From positions 1,302,001 to 1,366,000 of the forward strand of contig NZ_CP150900.1 of NCBI RefSeq assembly GCF_038050405.1: 64,000 nt of DNA, written 5' to 3'. The position numbers and the translations under genes are program-made. Source of the DNA: Paraburkholderia sp. IMGN_8. GTDB taxonomy: Bacteria; Pseudomonadota; Gammaproteobacteria; Burkholderiales; Burkholderiaceae. How positions within the stretch are numbered: the first letter of the stretch is position 1; every line of letters starts with the position of its first letter. This document shows, piece by piece, positions 54,863 through 63,595 of this stretch. The notes under the pieces were generated by a model. It was not told the DNA's origin, ran no database searches, and worked only from the letters and a program-made list of their open reading frames with translations.

Positions 54863-55860
54863 GCAACTATCTTCCAGTCATCGGCATCACGATGGGCGAC
54901 GCAGCGGGCGTGGGTCCGGAAATCGTCGTCAAGAGCTTGACGCACGAGTCCGTCTACCGGCAGTGCCGCCCGCTTGTCATCGGCGATGCGGCGCGCCTTG
55001 AGCAGGCAAACCGGATTGTCGGCGGCAGCACGAAAGTGCGCCGCATCGCGAAGCCGTCGGATGCGCAATATGAACGGGGCACCATCGACTGCATCGACCT
55101 CGCGCTGATTCCTGCGGACTTGCCTTTCGGCGCACTGTCGGCGCTCGCAGGCGACGCCGCGTATCAGTACATCGCGCGCGCCGTCGAACTCGCTAAGGCC
55201 GACGAGATCGATGCGATCTGCACGGCGCCGCTGAACAAGGAAGCGTTGCACGCCGGCGGTCACAAGTATCCCGGCCACACTGAAATGCTCGCGCACCTCA
55301 CGGGCATCGAGGAGGTGTCGATGATGCTGGTCGCGCCGAAACTGCGCGTGATCCACGTGACGACCCACATCGGCATTATCGATGCGATCCGCAAGATCGA
55401 ACCGGGCCTCGTGCAGCGCACGATCGAGCGAGGTCATGCGACGCTGGTGAAGGCGGGCATCGCCAATCCGCGCATCGCCGTGTGTGGCATCAACCCGCAT
55501 GCTGGCGAAAATGGCCTGTTCGGTTATGGCGAGGAAGAGGAAAAGATTGTTCCAGCCGTGCAGGTCTTGCGTGAACGCGGCTGGGACATCGAAGGCCCGC
55601 TCCCTGCCGACACGCTGTTCTTCCGTGCGGGACGCGGCGACTTCGATCTGGTGGTGGCGATGTACCACGATCAGGGCCATGGTCCGGTCAAGGTGCTTGG
55701 CCTCGAAGCCGGCGTCAACGTGACGGTCGGCCTCGATGTGATCCGTACCTCGGTCGATCACGGCACGGCGTTCGATATCGCAGGCAAAGGCATCGCTGAC
55801 GAACGCAGCCTGCTCGAAGCACTGCGTCAAGGCGCCGAGCTCGCGACGCGCCGCATCTGA
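54859..55860 (+). CDS. pdxA2: PdxA2-type 4-phospho-threonate/erythronate dehydrogenase
   Basis: 333-residue member of the PdxA family: ITMGDAAGVGPEIVVKSL at the N terminus, metal-binding His in KYPGHTEMLAHL, HVTTHIGIIDAI and MYHDQGHGPVK, plus CGINPHAGENGLFG. By context (DUF1537 kinase, sugar-acid permease, DeoR) it is the catabolic PdxA2 rather than the vitamin B6 enzyme. ATG 54859 overlaps the kinase stop (ATGA); the longer frame from 54313 is an artefact. Confidence 0.88.
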   Translation: MSNYLPVIGITMGDAAGVGPEIVVKSLTHESVYRQCRPLVIGDAARLEQANRIVGGSTKVRRIAKPSDAQYERGTIDCIDLALIPADLPFGALSALAGDAAYQYIARAVELAKADEIDAICTAPLNKEALHAGGHKYPGHTEMLAHLTGIEEVSMMLVAPKLRVIHVTTHIGIIDAIRKIEPGLVQRTIERGHATLVKAGIANPRIAVCGINPHAGENGLFGYGEEEEKIVPAVQVLRERGWDIEGPLPADTLFFRAGRGDFDLVVAMYHDQGHGPVKVLGLEAGVNVTVGLDVIRTSVDHGTAFDIAGKGIADERSLLEALRQGAELATRRI

Positions 55861-55941
55861 CGCGGCTTGAGATCGATGGATGTGCACGGTGTCGCCCGCT
55901 CGCGCGTAGCGACAGCGTCGCCTTTTAGGGTTGTAGTTGTA

Positions 55942-56550
55942 ATGCTCATGCACACACGACGCACTGAAGATTTTCGCGAAAGACTACTCGTAGCGGGTGT
56001 CGCGCTGTTCGCCGAAACGGGTTATCACGGCACCGGCGTAAAAGACATCGTCGAGCGTGCCGGCGTGCCGAAGGGGTCGTTCTACAACTACTTCGAGAGC
56101 AAAGAGGCATTCGGCGCGGCGATCCTGCACCACTACGCGCAGGAGCAGGCCGCTGAATGGAAGCAGTATTCGCTCGAAGCGGCGTCATCTGATCCGCTGC
56201 TTGCGCTTCGCGGCATCTACACGCGCATCGTTGCCGACTACGAAGACTGTGACGACCGCTACGGTTGTCTGGTCGGCAACTTTGCGGGCGAGATCGCGCA
56301 GTCGAGCGATCTGTGCCGGGTCGCTGCGCGCAGGACGGTCAACGAATGGCGTGTCGGCTGTGCCGATTATCTGCGGCGCGGCCAGGAATACGGCTGCGTG
56401 CGGCGCGATCTTTCAGCTGATGCAATGGCTGACCTTTTCTGGAGCGCGTGGGAAGGCAGCCTGCTGCGCATGAAGCTGGATGACTCGGTCGAGCCGCTTA
56501 AGGCTTGCGTGCATTCAATGTTCGATCTGTTTTTCAAATCCCGGCAGTAA
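55942..56550 (+). CDS. TetR-family transcriptional regulator
   Basis: 202 residues from ATG 55942 (another ATG at 55948). TetR HTH at about 9-55: FRERLLVAGVALFAETGYHG, VKDIVERAGVPKGSFYNYF. The ligand domain contains four Cys (CDDRYGC, LCRVA, YGC), a feature of NemR/AcnR-like regulators that sense electrophiles or aldehydes. It precedes a YqhD-type dehydrogenase gene by 99 bases that contain GACCGGTC. A link to reactive-aldehyde control is inferred. Confidence 0.87.
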   Translation: MLMHTRRTEDFRERLLVAGVALFAETGYHGTGVKDIVERAGVPKGSFYNYFESKEAFGAAILHHYAQEQAAEWKQYSLEAASSDPLLALRGIYTRIVADYEDCDDRYGCLVGNFAGEIAQSSDLCRVAARRTVNEWRVGCADYLRRGQEYGCVRRDLSADAMADLFWSAWEGSLLRMKLDDSVEPLKACVHSMFDLFFKSRQ

Positions 56551-56615
56551 CGGCCGTAGCTGGTCTGAACGGCGTCTGGTTTTGATCCGGGCAACCGTTT
56601 ATTCCGTTGTAAGAC

Positions 56616-56623
56616 GACCGGTC
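56616..56623. promoter_or_regulatory. candidate TetR operator before the alcohol dehydrogenase
   Basis: AGACGACCGGTCAT holds the perfect 8-base palindrome GACCGGTC, a core found in many TetR operators, 26 bases before the yqhD-like start. Short, so chance cannot be excluded. Confidence 0.35.
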
Positions 56624-56649
56624 ATTTCAATGTAAGGAAACGAGATTCA

Positions 56650-57804
56650 ATGCAGAACTTTACGTTTCATAACCCCACACGAATCATCTTCGGCGAAGGC
56701 CAGATTGCCGCACTTGATGCGCACGTCCCGCCCAACGCACGGGTGCTGATTACGTGTGGCGGCGGCAGCATCAAGAGCAACGGTGTGCTCGCGCAAGTGC
56801 AGGCGGCGCTCGGTGACCGCGCATGGCACGTGTTCGGTGGCATCGAACCGAATCCCACTTACGAAACGCTGATGGAAGCTGTTGCGCTCGCCCGCGAAAA
56901 GAACATCGATTTTCTGCTGGCGGTGGGCGGCGGCTCGGTGATCGACGGCACCAAGTTCGTCGCTGCCGCAGTGAAGTTCGACGGCGAACCGTGGGACATT
57001 CTGGCGAAGCAGGCCGAGATACACAACGCGATGCCGTTCGGCAGCGTGCTGACGCTGCCCGCCACCGGTTCGGAGATGAACAACGGCGGCGTTATCAGCC
57101 ACCGCGGGAAAGGCGACAAGCTGCCGTTCCGTAGCGAGGCGACCTATCCGGTCTTCTCGGTGCTCGATCCGACCACGACCTATTCGTTGCCGCCGCGGCA
57201 GATTGCGAACGGTGTCGTCGATGCGTTCGTTCATATCGTCGAGCAGTATCTGACCTATCCGGTGGGCGCCAGGGTACAGGACCGTTTCGCCGAAGGCCTG
57301 CTGATCACGCTGACTGAAGTCGGCCCGCAAGCGCTTGCCGAGCCGCACAACTATGCGGTGCGAGCCAACCTGATGTGGACGGCAACACTGGCGCTGAACG
57401 GCCTGATCGGCGCCGGCGTGCCGCAGGACTGGGCGACCCACATGCTCGGCCACGAGATCACGGCGCTGCACGGACTCGATCATGCACAGACGCTCGCTAT
57501 CGTGTTGCCGGCCATGCTGAGCGTGCGCCGCGAGTCGAAGCGCGCGAAGTTGCTGCAATACGCCGAACGCGTCTGGAACATTACCGAGGGCAGCGAGGAC
57601 GAGCGTATCAGTGCGGCGATCACGGCGACCCGCGTGTTCTTCGAGCGCATGACGGTGGGAACCCGCTTGCGCGACTACCAGATTGGCGGCCAGACAATCG
57701 GCACGCTGATTGCGAAGCTCGCAGAGCACGGGATGACGGCATTGGGCGAACACGGCGACGTGACGCTCGACGTGAGCCGTCAGGTCTATCAATTTGCGGT
57801 CTGA
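56650..57804 (+). CDS. yqhD: iron-type alcohol dehydrogenase, YqhD-like
   Basis: 384-residue group III alcohol dehydrogenase. Cofactor motif AVGGGSVIDGTKF (about 97-109; the GGGS type of NADPH enzymes), metal ligands in NGVVDAFVHIVEQY (Asp, His) and MLGHEITALHGLDHAQT (His, His). YqhD reduces short-chain and toxic aldehydes with NADPH; such enzymes are induced by reactive carbonyls. Here it follows a Cys-containing TetR gene and precedes a 3-hydroxyisobutyrate-dehydrogenase-type gene. Confidence 0.88.
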   Translation: MQNFTFHNPTRIIFGEGQIAALDAHVPPNARVLITCGGGSIKSNGVLAQVQAALGDRAWHVFGGIEPNPTYETLMEAVALAREKNIDFLLAVGGGSVIDGTKFVAAAVKFDGEPWDILAKQAEIHNAMPFGSVLTLPATGSEMNNGGVISHRGKGDKLPFRSEATYPVFSVLDPTTTYSLPPRQIANGVVDAFVHIVEQYLTYPVGARVQDRFAEGLLITLTEVGPQALAEPHNYAVRANLMWTATLALNGLIGAGVPQDWATHMLGHEITALHGLDHAQTLAIVLPAMLSVRRESKRAKLLQYAERVWNITEGSEDERISAAITATRVFFERMTVGTRLRDYQIGGQTIGTLIAKLAEHGMTALGEHGDVTLDVSRQVYQFAV

Positions 57805-57845
57805 ACAGGCCCGCATTCGCGCGGCTGATCATTTGGAGTGTCGTT

Positions 57846-58748
57846 ATGAAAATTGGATTTGTAGGGCTTGGCTCGATGGGCGCCGCGATTGCGAAGAATC
57901 TGATCGAGTCCGGGCATGACGTGCAGGTTTTCAACCGGAGTCCGGCCCGCGCCGAGCCGCTGCGCGAAGCAGGGGCGAGCGTTGCGTCGAGTCCCGCGCA
58001 GGCGGCGCTGGGGACCGACGTGGTGTTCACGATGGTGGCCGACGATGCCGCGCACGCAGCGGTCACGTTCGGCGAGGCGGGGATCGCCACCACGCTGAAG
58101 CCGGGTGCGCTGCACATCTCGATGAGCACGATCAGTGTCGCCACTGCGCAGGACCACGTAGCGAAGTACCGTGAAGCGGGTCTAGCCTTCGTGTCCGCAC
58201 CAGTATTCGGCCGGCCCGATGCCGCGGCGGCGCGCAAGCTGTTCATCATGGCGGCCGGCGCGGAGGAGCACCTCAAGGTTGCCGTGCCGCTTCTCGAAAC
58301 GCTCGGACAGTCGGTGGGTATTGTCGGAGAAGATGCTTCGCAGGCCAACCTGGTGAAGCTGATCGGCAATTTCATGTTGTCCGTGATCATCGAAACGCTG
58401 GGCGAAGCCTGTGCCGTAGCAGGCAAGGCCGGCATCGATCCGATGCGTCTGGTCGAGCTGTTGACGAGCGCAAACTTCAATGCGCCGCCATACAAGATCT
58501 ACGGTCCGTTGATCGCATCGCAGCAATTCCAGCCGCCTGGCTTCTCGTTGCCGCTCGGCCAGAAGGACAACCGCCTGATGCTGGCAGCCGCTGAGGCACT
58601 TGGCGTTCCGCTGCCGCTGGCAAGTCTCGTCCACGACCGGTTCCTGACGTTGCGCTCGCAAGGGCTCGGCGCCGAGCATGACTGGTCGGCGGTGGCGCTT
58701 TGCGCGTTGTCCGATGCAGGCTTGAGCAAGGCGCTTCACGGCGGCTGA
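57846..58748 (+). CDS. NAD(P)-dependent dehydrogenase, beta-hydroxyacid/GLYR1 family
   Basis: 300 residues. Rossmann motif IGFVGLGSMGAAIAKNLIESG (1-24), then SSPAQAALGTDVVFTMVAD, ISMSTISVATAQ with the substrate-binding Ser, APVFGRPDAAAARKLFIMAAG, and catalytic Lys in GNFMLSVIIETLGEA region (KLIGN). The family includes 3-hydroxyisobutyrate and tartronate-semialdehyde dehydrogenases and succinic semialdehyde reductases (GLYR1). It may complete the acid-sugar or aldehyde-detoxification function of the preceding genes. Start ATG 57846; the frame from 57375 is a shadow. Confidence 0.9.
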   Translation: MKIGFVGLGSMGAAIAKNLIESGHDVQVFNRSPARAEPLREAGASVASSPAQAALGTDVVFTMVADDAAHAAVTFGEAGIATTLKPGALHISMSTISVATAQDHVAKYREAGLAFVSAPVFGRPDAAAARKLFIMAAGAEEHLKVAVPLLETLGQSVGIVGEDASQANLVKLIGNFMLSVIIETLGEACAVAGKAGIDPMRLVELLTSANFNAPPYKIYGPLIASQQFQPPGFSLPLGQKDNRLMLAAAEALGVPLPLASLVHDRFLTLRSQGLGAEHDWSAVALCALSDAGLSKALHGG

Positions 58749-58762
58749 GCGCAATGGGGACG

Positions 58763-58785
58763 ATGCCGCTCGCGATGAGCGGCAT
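58763..58785 (+). terminator. hairpin after the dehydrogenase genes
   Basis: Nine-pair stem ATGCCGCTC/GAGCGGCAT (58763-58771 with 58777-58785), 14 bases after the last stop. No T run follows, so the strength is doubtful. Confidence 0.5.
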
Positions 58786-58972
58786 TCGACGTGTCGAACA
58801 GCGCGCGAGCGGGAATGTTTAGCAATCCAAGGTGCTATCCCGGGCTCAGGTACGGCCTATATTTTCGTGCTTACTCATCGCTAGTCCCTGGCTCGTCCGA
58901 CGCGCGACTGTTACCGACTCGACTCGTTATTTGCACCGGAACCAACGCTTCTCCCGTGCCGTGCAGAGGCGT

Positions 58973-59540
58973 TCAATTAGCGCTGCGTTCCTTGGCTGTC
59001 GCGACGAGTGCAGGCGCTGCAGCCGCTTGAGCGAGTTCATCGCTCGACCATCCGCCGCCGAGCGCATGCAGGAGTTGCACATTCGCACTCAGCTGGCGTG
59101 TCTGGATATCGAGCACGCTGCGTTGTGCCTCGAGTGCGACGGTCTGCGCCTGCACGACATCGAGGTAGCCCACTGTGCCTTGGCGATATTGGCGTAACGC
59201 GAGTTCGACCGAGTACTGGGCGGCGTTTGCCGCATCCCGTTGCTCACTAAGCGCAGTGCGGAGATATGACAGCAGGGCAAGGTTGTCTTCAACCTGCTGG
59301 AATGCAGACAGCACCACGCCGCGGTAACGTTCTCGCGCTTCTTCGGTTGCCGCCTTGGCGGAGTCGAGTTGCGCACGACGATACCCGCCGTCGAACACGT
59401 ACTGCACAAGCTGCGGGCCGACCGCCCAGAACAAGTTGGGCGCGCTAACCAGGCCCGCGTAGGCTGCGCTTTGCACATCACCCTGCAAGCTGAGCATGAT
59501 GTCCAGGAAGTCCGGGAAGTAAGCCTCCCCGTGATTTCCA
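58973..59540 (-). pseudogene. NodT-type outer-membrane efflux protein, C-terminal fragment
   Basis: About 190 codons, of which 175 have an ATG: AYFPDFLDIMLSLQ, LVSAPNLFWAVGPQLVQYVF and YRGVVLSAFQQVEDNLALLSYL, ALRQYRQGTVGYLDVVQAQ, the second half of a NodT/OprM-family channel. The first half, including signal and lipobox, is absent, and no frame supports it upstream. No membrane-fusion or RND gene is near. Confidence 0.75.
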
Positions 59541-60105
59541 TGCAGATTACGACGGTAGCGCGATCTAGGCGCGACAATGGTTGGCGGTCAGCCCCCAATA
59601 TTATGTTTATATAGATCAAATAGTTACTGTTTGTGGTTCGCGCTCGGTCGCGTACTGGCGTGTTCCGACAATTGTCCGTTGATCTGCCAATTTTTTCCGG
59701 CTAGGCTGGTCGGTCCCTCTTTCGCTTCCGGAGCGGACGGCGATGGAACACTGGCGACTTGCCTATTTGGGCATGCCGCGCGATCTGAGCGAGTTCGAAC
59801 TCGCCACGTTCTTTACGTTCCCCTGGCTTGGAGGAGGTACCGCTGCGCCCGCTGTCTGGAATGCCGTTCTTTCTGCATCTTGAAGCAACCCATCGACGAG
59901 CCGCGATTCCTCTCTCCCTTTTATTTGCACCACAGCCGTCACGTCCACACGCGCTGACAGTTGCGATTGCGTCTGCGGACCAAGGCGCGCGAGCGCGTCG
60001 TGGATGATGTGCGAGTTGGCGTATTCTCGTCGCTGTTCGCTCGTATCCGGCATGTCACGCCTCCGTGCTAGGATGATTTTCGCTCACCGTGCCGAGGAGA
60101 CGAAC
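59541..60105. other. decayed stretch with a transposon mosaic
   Basis: 565 bases between the efflux remnant and the small gene at 60106. Apart from the mosaic frame at 59743-59884, listed separately, no recognisable gene was found. Confidence 0.4.
59743..59884 (+). pseudogene. mosaic of a Tn3-type N terminus and an IS6-type C terminus
   Basis: A 46-codon frame begins EHWRLAYLGMPRDLSEFELA, the start of DUF4158-type (Tn3-family-like) transposases, and then joins TAAPAVWNAVLSAS, the end of IS26/IS240 transposases. Two unrelated transposase scraps are thus fused. A second DUF4158 fragment lies at 60545-60898 on the other strand. Confidence 0.55.
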
Positions 60106-60369
60106 ATGGCAGCCCATGACTTCACCGAGTTTTCGTGGGACGAACAGGAGGACGTCAAGGCTGTCCTTGCAAGCCGTGGACTTGACCTGCGCGAATTCAA
60201 GATCACGGACAACGACGACTACCCGACGGGTGGAAGGAACGGAACTATCCGACAGATCTCCGTAACCCGTATCACCAACGGCAAGATGGCGATCTACGAC
60301 ACCGATCATTTCGCCCCGTGGATCACCGATTTCGACGAGGCGCTGGCAGCGGGATATTTCGACGACTGA
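60106..60369 (+). CDS. small acidic protein of unknown function
   Basis: 87 residues: short helical N terminus (FTEFSWDEQEDVKAVLAS), a possible beta region (TIRQISVTRITNGKMAIYDT) and an acidic tail ending FDD. GAGGAG lies 7 bases before ATG 60106. No signal peptide, membrane helix or known motif. The balanced composition and good start suggest a real gene, although it stands among transposon debris. Confidence 0.6.
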   Translation: MAAHDFTEFSWDEQEDVKAVLASRGLDLREFKITDNDDYPTGGRNGTIRQISVTRITNGKMAIYDTDHFAPWITDFDEALAAGYFDD

Positions 60370-60544
60370 CGTTACGGTGTTCACCGCGGCACCCCTGCTG
60401 CAATAAGTGCGTGCCGAAGATCCTGAATTGCCCCGGCCAGCGTCTCGCTGAGATATCGGACGCGTATTCATCGCACACCTCGCCTTCGCGTTCACGCACA
60501 TCAACCGGCGTATTCATCACGCGCAGACAGCGTTCTGAGGGAAC
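60370..60544. other. short stretch without recognised content
   Basis: Frames continue the transposase remnant on the minus strand but lose similarity (sequence around VREREGEVCDEY); nothing firm can be named. Confidence 0.3.
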
Positions 60545-60898
60545 GCAAAACACCCGCGAATCGATCTGTTTCAGCCAATGATCGGCGCGATTCGGACGTC
60601 CCGCGAGCCGCTCCTTGAGCCAGCGCATGACATAGCGGCGCTAATGTTCGGCCATCGGCACAAAGCCGAGCGCCTGATACGCGATCACCTGATGGTCGAA
60701 GAGCGTACGTTCGCGGGTTTCATAGAGGGTGCGCAGGGTGCCGAGGTCCGGCGGCTCAATCCCGAGGTGCTTGCCCAGATGGCTCCACAGGATCCGCGGC
60801 ACATACTGGTAAGCATCGAGCGTGGCGCCGGTCATGCGCACGAAGCCGGTATGCAACGCGAGCGCGAGCCGGTAAAGGGGACCACGGCGCGCGTTGAT
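60545..60898 (-). pseudogene. DUF4158/Tn3-family transposase N-terminal fragment
   Basis: The minus strand reads INARRGPLYRLALALHTGF, TLDAYQYVPRILWSHLGKHL and RERTLFDHQVIAYQALGF, as in DUF4158 domains of Tn3-like transposases. A stop follows at 60641, and beyond it RRYVMRWLKERLAGRPNRAD continues the family pattern. The catalytic part is missing. The long minus-strand frame that extends to 61153 is spurious in its first 85 residues. Confidence 0.65.
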
Positions 60899-60958
60899 CA
60901 ATGCCCGCTTTTTGGACGAGACCCGCTTAGCATTAGCGGTTTGGGCCGCTTTCTTTTG

Positions 60959-61020
60959 CCTACTTTTCTTTGCGGCCGGCGCCCCGAAGGAAGTCCACTT
61001 GGTGGACAAAGAAAAGTAGG
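60959..61020. repeat. inverted repeat CCTACTTTTCTTTG / CAAAGAAAAGTAGG
   Basis: Fourteen-base perfect arms (60959-60972 and 61007-61020) flank a smaller inverted repeat (GTCCACTTGGTGGAC). The sequence is followed by TGCCGCCCCGCACAGGGGCA. Similar hairpins are common between genes in Burkholderia-type genomes, so this is likely a dispersed repeat or bidirectional terminator. The following 61021-61149 contains only A-rich and GCCGC-rich simple stretches. Confidence 0.6.
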
Positions 61021-61149
61021 TGCCGCCCCGCACAGGGGCAACGCTAATAAACCAATAAGAAAAGAAAAAACCACCGCTGCAGGCACACGGACAAATGCCG
61101 CCGCCAAAGGCAAAATAATCCAGCAAAAAGCCAACGCCGCAGGCGTACT

Positions 61150-62280
61150 TCAACTACGCCCCAACGCGATATACCGTTCAAGATGATGATCCTCATCCCC
61201 AAGCTGATGATCGATCATCACCAGCCGCTTGGCATAGTGGGAAAGCGGCAACTCCCACGTCATACCGATACCGCCATGCAACTGAATACACTCCTCGGCA
61301 ACCAGCGCGCCAATCCGCCCAATACTATATTTAGCCGCAGAAAGAGCCCGCTCCCGCACCTTGCGCTCAGCCGCAAGCCCAGCAGCGGCATTGATCACCG
61401 CTGAGCGCGCCTGTTCGATCTCGAGCAGCAGATCAGCCATCCGATGCTGCAACGCCTGGAAGCTGCCAATCGGCACACCGAACTGCTTACGGGTACGCAA
61501 ATATTCGAGCGTGTACTCCTTAGCGACATCCATTGCGCCGATGGCTTCAGCACACAACGCCAGCACGCCGCAGCCAACGCCGTATTCGAGTGTCGCATAG
61601 CCTTCGCCGGCCACGCCGAGCAACGCGTTATCACCGAGCACGACATTGTCGAACGTGACCTCAGCCGCACGTCCTCCGTCGATCTTGCCGTAGCCGCGCA
61701 CGCTCACGCCCGCTGCGTCGCGAGGCACGAGAAACAGCGTGATGCCGTCTTCGGCGTCGTCCGCGCTGCGCGTGCGCGCCGAGACCAAATACGACCCGGC
61801 GTGTTCGCCGTGCTGAACCACTGCTTTCGCGCCGTTCAGCCGCCATGATTCGCCGCTGCGCTCCGCACGCGTTGTCACGCGTGACAGTTCATAGTGACTA
61901 TCAGGCTCGCCATGCGCGAGTGCGACGATCCGCGAGCCGTCGATCAACTCGGCAAGCGCAGCTTTCTGCGTATCGTTGCCGCTGTGTACGATGGCCTGGC
62001 CGACGATCAGCGTGTCGAGAAACGGCTCGACCACGAGGCCGCGGCCCAGGCTCTCGAACACGACGGCGATATCGAAACCGCCGCCGCCAAAGCCACCATG
62101 CGCTTCATCGAACAACGCGCCGATAATGCCAAGCTCTGCGAAGCGATTCCACAGCTCGGTACTGAATCCTTGCGCCGAGCGCGCGATCTTGTCGCGCGTC
62201 TCGAAGCCGTATTGCTCGCTGATGAAGCGATTAAGCGTATCCGCCAGCATGCGGCGGTCTTCGGTGTGCTGGAAATTCAT
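61150..62280 (-). CDS. acyl-CoA dehydrogenase (second subunit-like)
   Basis: 376-residue flavoprotein of the acyl-CoA dehydrogenase superfamily. The first (helical), middle (beta) and last (helical) domains are recognisable; the C-terminal domain carries TRKQFGVPIGSFQALQHRMADLL and AEECIQLHGGIGMTWELPLSHYAKR. The middle-domain substrate contacts are less typical than in the neighbour. It is 12 bases after the larger dehydrogenase gene, a pair often forming a heteromeric enzyme for branched, aromatic or steroid-type acyl-CoAs. Confidence 0.9.
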   Translation of the reverse strand: MNFQHTEDRRMLADTLNRFISEQYGFETRDKIARSAQGFSTELWNRFAELGIIGALFDEAHGGFGGGGFDIAVVFESLGRGLVVEPFLDTLIVGQAIVHSGNDTQKAALAELIDGSRIVALAHGEPDSHYELSRVTTRAERSGESWRLNGAKAVVQHGEHAGSYLVSARTRSADDAEDGITLFLVPRDAAGVSVRGYGKIDGGRAAEVTFDNVVLGDNALLGVAGEGYATLEYGVGCGVLALCAEAIGAMDVAKEYTLEYLRTRKQFGVPIGSFQALQHRMADLLLEIEQARSAVINAAAGLAAERKVRERALSAAKYSIGRIGALVAEECIQLHGGIGMTWELPLSHYAKRLVMIDHQLGDEDHHLERYIALGRS

Positions 62281-62292
62281 GGAGTGCGCCCC

Positions 62293-63501
62293 TTACAGTC
62301 CCAGGATCATTTTGGAAATGATGTTCTTCTGGATTTCGTTGGAGCCGCCGAAGATCGACAGCTTGCGGTTGTTGAAATACAAAGAAGCGGCGCTCGCGGC
62401 CTCATCCGGGCCTACCGGCGTGCCTTCGTATCCGTCGTGCAATGCTGCCTCGATGAAGGGCTGCGCGTACGGTCCCATCGCGCGCCGCGTAAGCGACGAG
62501 ATCTCCTGGCGAATCTCGGTGCCGCGAATCTTCAGCATCGAACTCTCCGCGCCCGGCACGCCGCCGCCGGCCACGGCCGCGATCACGCGCAGGTTGGTGG
62601 TCTTCATGTTCTCCAGATCGATCTCGACGCGCGCCATGCGAGCCGCGAACTGCGGGTCTTCCGCAAGCGGCCGGCCGTTGTGCAGTTGCTTCGCGGCGAT
62701 CTTGCGCAGCCGATTGAGCGCGGCGACCGAGAAGCCGACGCCCGCGATATTGGTGCGCTCATACGTGAGCAGATACTTCGCGTAAGTCCAGCCCTTGTTC
62801 TCTTCGCCGACGAGGTTCTCAACCGGCACGCGCACGTCGGTGAAGAACACTTCGTTGACTTCGTGCTCGCCGTCGAGCGTGATGATCGGCCGCACTTCGA
62901 CGCCAGGCGTATTCATGTCGATCAGCAGGAAGCTGATGCCTTCCTGCTTGCGCACGTCGGTGGCGCTGCGCACCAGGCAGAAGATCATGTTCGCGTAATG
63001 GCCGAGCGTGGTCCACGTCTTCTGGCCGTTGACGATGTAGTGCTCGCCTTGCGCATCGGCGCCGCGCACGGCGGTGGTCTTGACCGAGGCGAGATCGGAA
63101 CCGGCGCCGGGTTCCGAGTAGCCCTGGCACCACCAGTCGGAGCCGTCGAGAATGCGCGGCAGCCAGTGGCGCTTTTGCGCTTCGTTGCCGTATTTGATCA
63201 GTACCGGCCCGAGCATGTTGACGCCGAACGGCACGACGCGCGGCGCACCCGCCAGCGCGCATTCGTTCTCGAAGATGAATTTCTGCACCGCGCTCCAACC
63301 CGGGCCGCCGTACTCTTTCGGCCAATGATTGGCGAGCCAGCCTTGCGCGTTGAGGATCGCGTGCCACTCGGCCATGTCGGCGCGCGTCAGGCGGCGGCCG
63401 CCGTGCACTTTGTCGGCGAGTCGCTGCGGGAGTTTGTCACGCAGGAAGCCGAGCACTTCAGCGCGGAAGGCTTCTTCTTCGGGGGTGAAGTTCAGATCCA
63501 T
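62293..63501 (-). CDS. acyl-CoA dehydrogenase
   Basis: 402 residues from ATG 63501 (MDLNFTPEEEAFRAEV); the frame opening at 63570 adds 23 unsupported residues. It has GYSEPGAGSDLASVKTTAV (flavin contact), the NGQKTWTT loop and the last-domain end with FGGSNEIQKNIISKMIL. It pairs with the following gene and belongs to a beta-oxidation group that continues with a FadB-type gene upstream on the same strand. Confidence 0.93.
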   Translation of the reverse strand: MDLNFTPEEEAFRAEVLGFLRDKLPQRLADKVHGGRRLTRADMAEWHAILNAQGWLANHWPKEYGGPGWSAVQKFIFENECALAGAPRVVPFGVNMLGPVLIKYGNEAQKRHWLPRILDGSDWWCQGYSEPGAGSDLASVKTTAVRGADAQGEHYIVNGQKTWTTLGHYANMIFCLVRSATDVRKQEGISFLLIDMNTPGVEVRPIITLDGEHEVNEVFFTDVRVPVENLVGEENKGWTYAKYLLTYERTNIAGVGFSVAALNRLRKIAAKQLHNGRPLAEDPQFAARMARVEIDLENMKTTNLRVIAAVAGGGVPGAESSMLKIRGTEIRQEISSLTRRAMGPYAQPFIEAALHDGYEGTPVGPDEAASAASLYFNNRKLSIFGGSNEIQKNIISKMILGL

Positions 63502-63595
63502 AGCGGGTTCTTCCGTAGATATTGAACGGACAGACGGCGAGCGCGTCGCCGCCTGTCGATGTGTTGTCAATGACGCGTCGTCTTAACGAGCCGTC

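Noticed and set aside
61894..63525. 543-codon plus-strand frame opposite the acyl-CoA dehydrogenases
   Set aside because: Antisense to two conserved genes, no domain.
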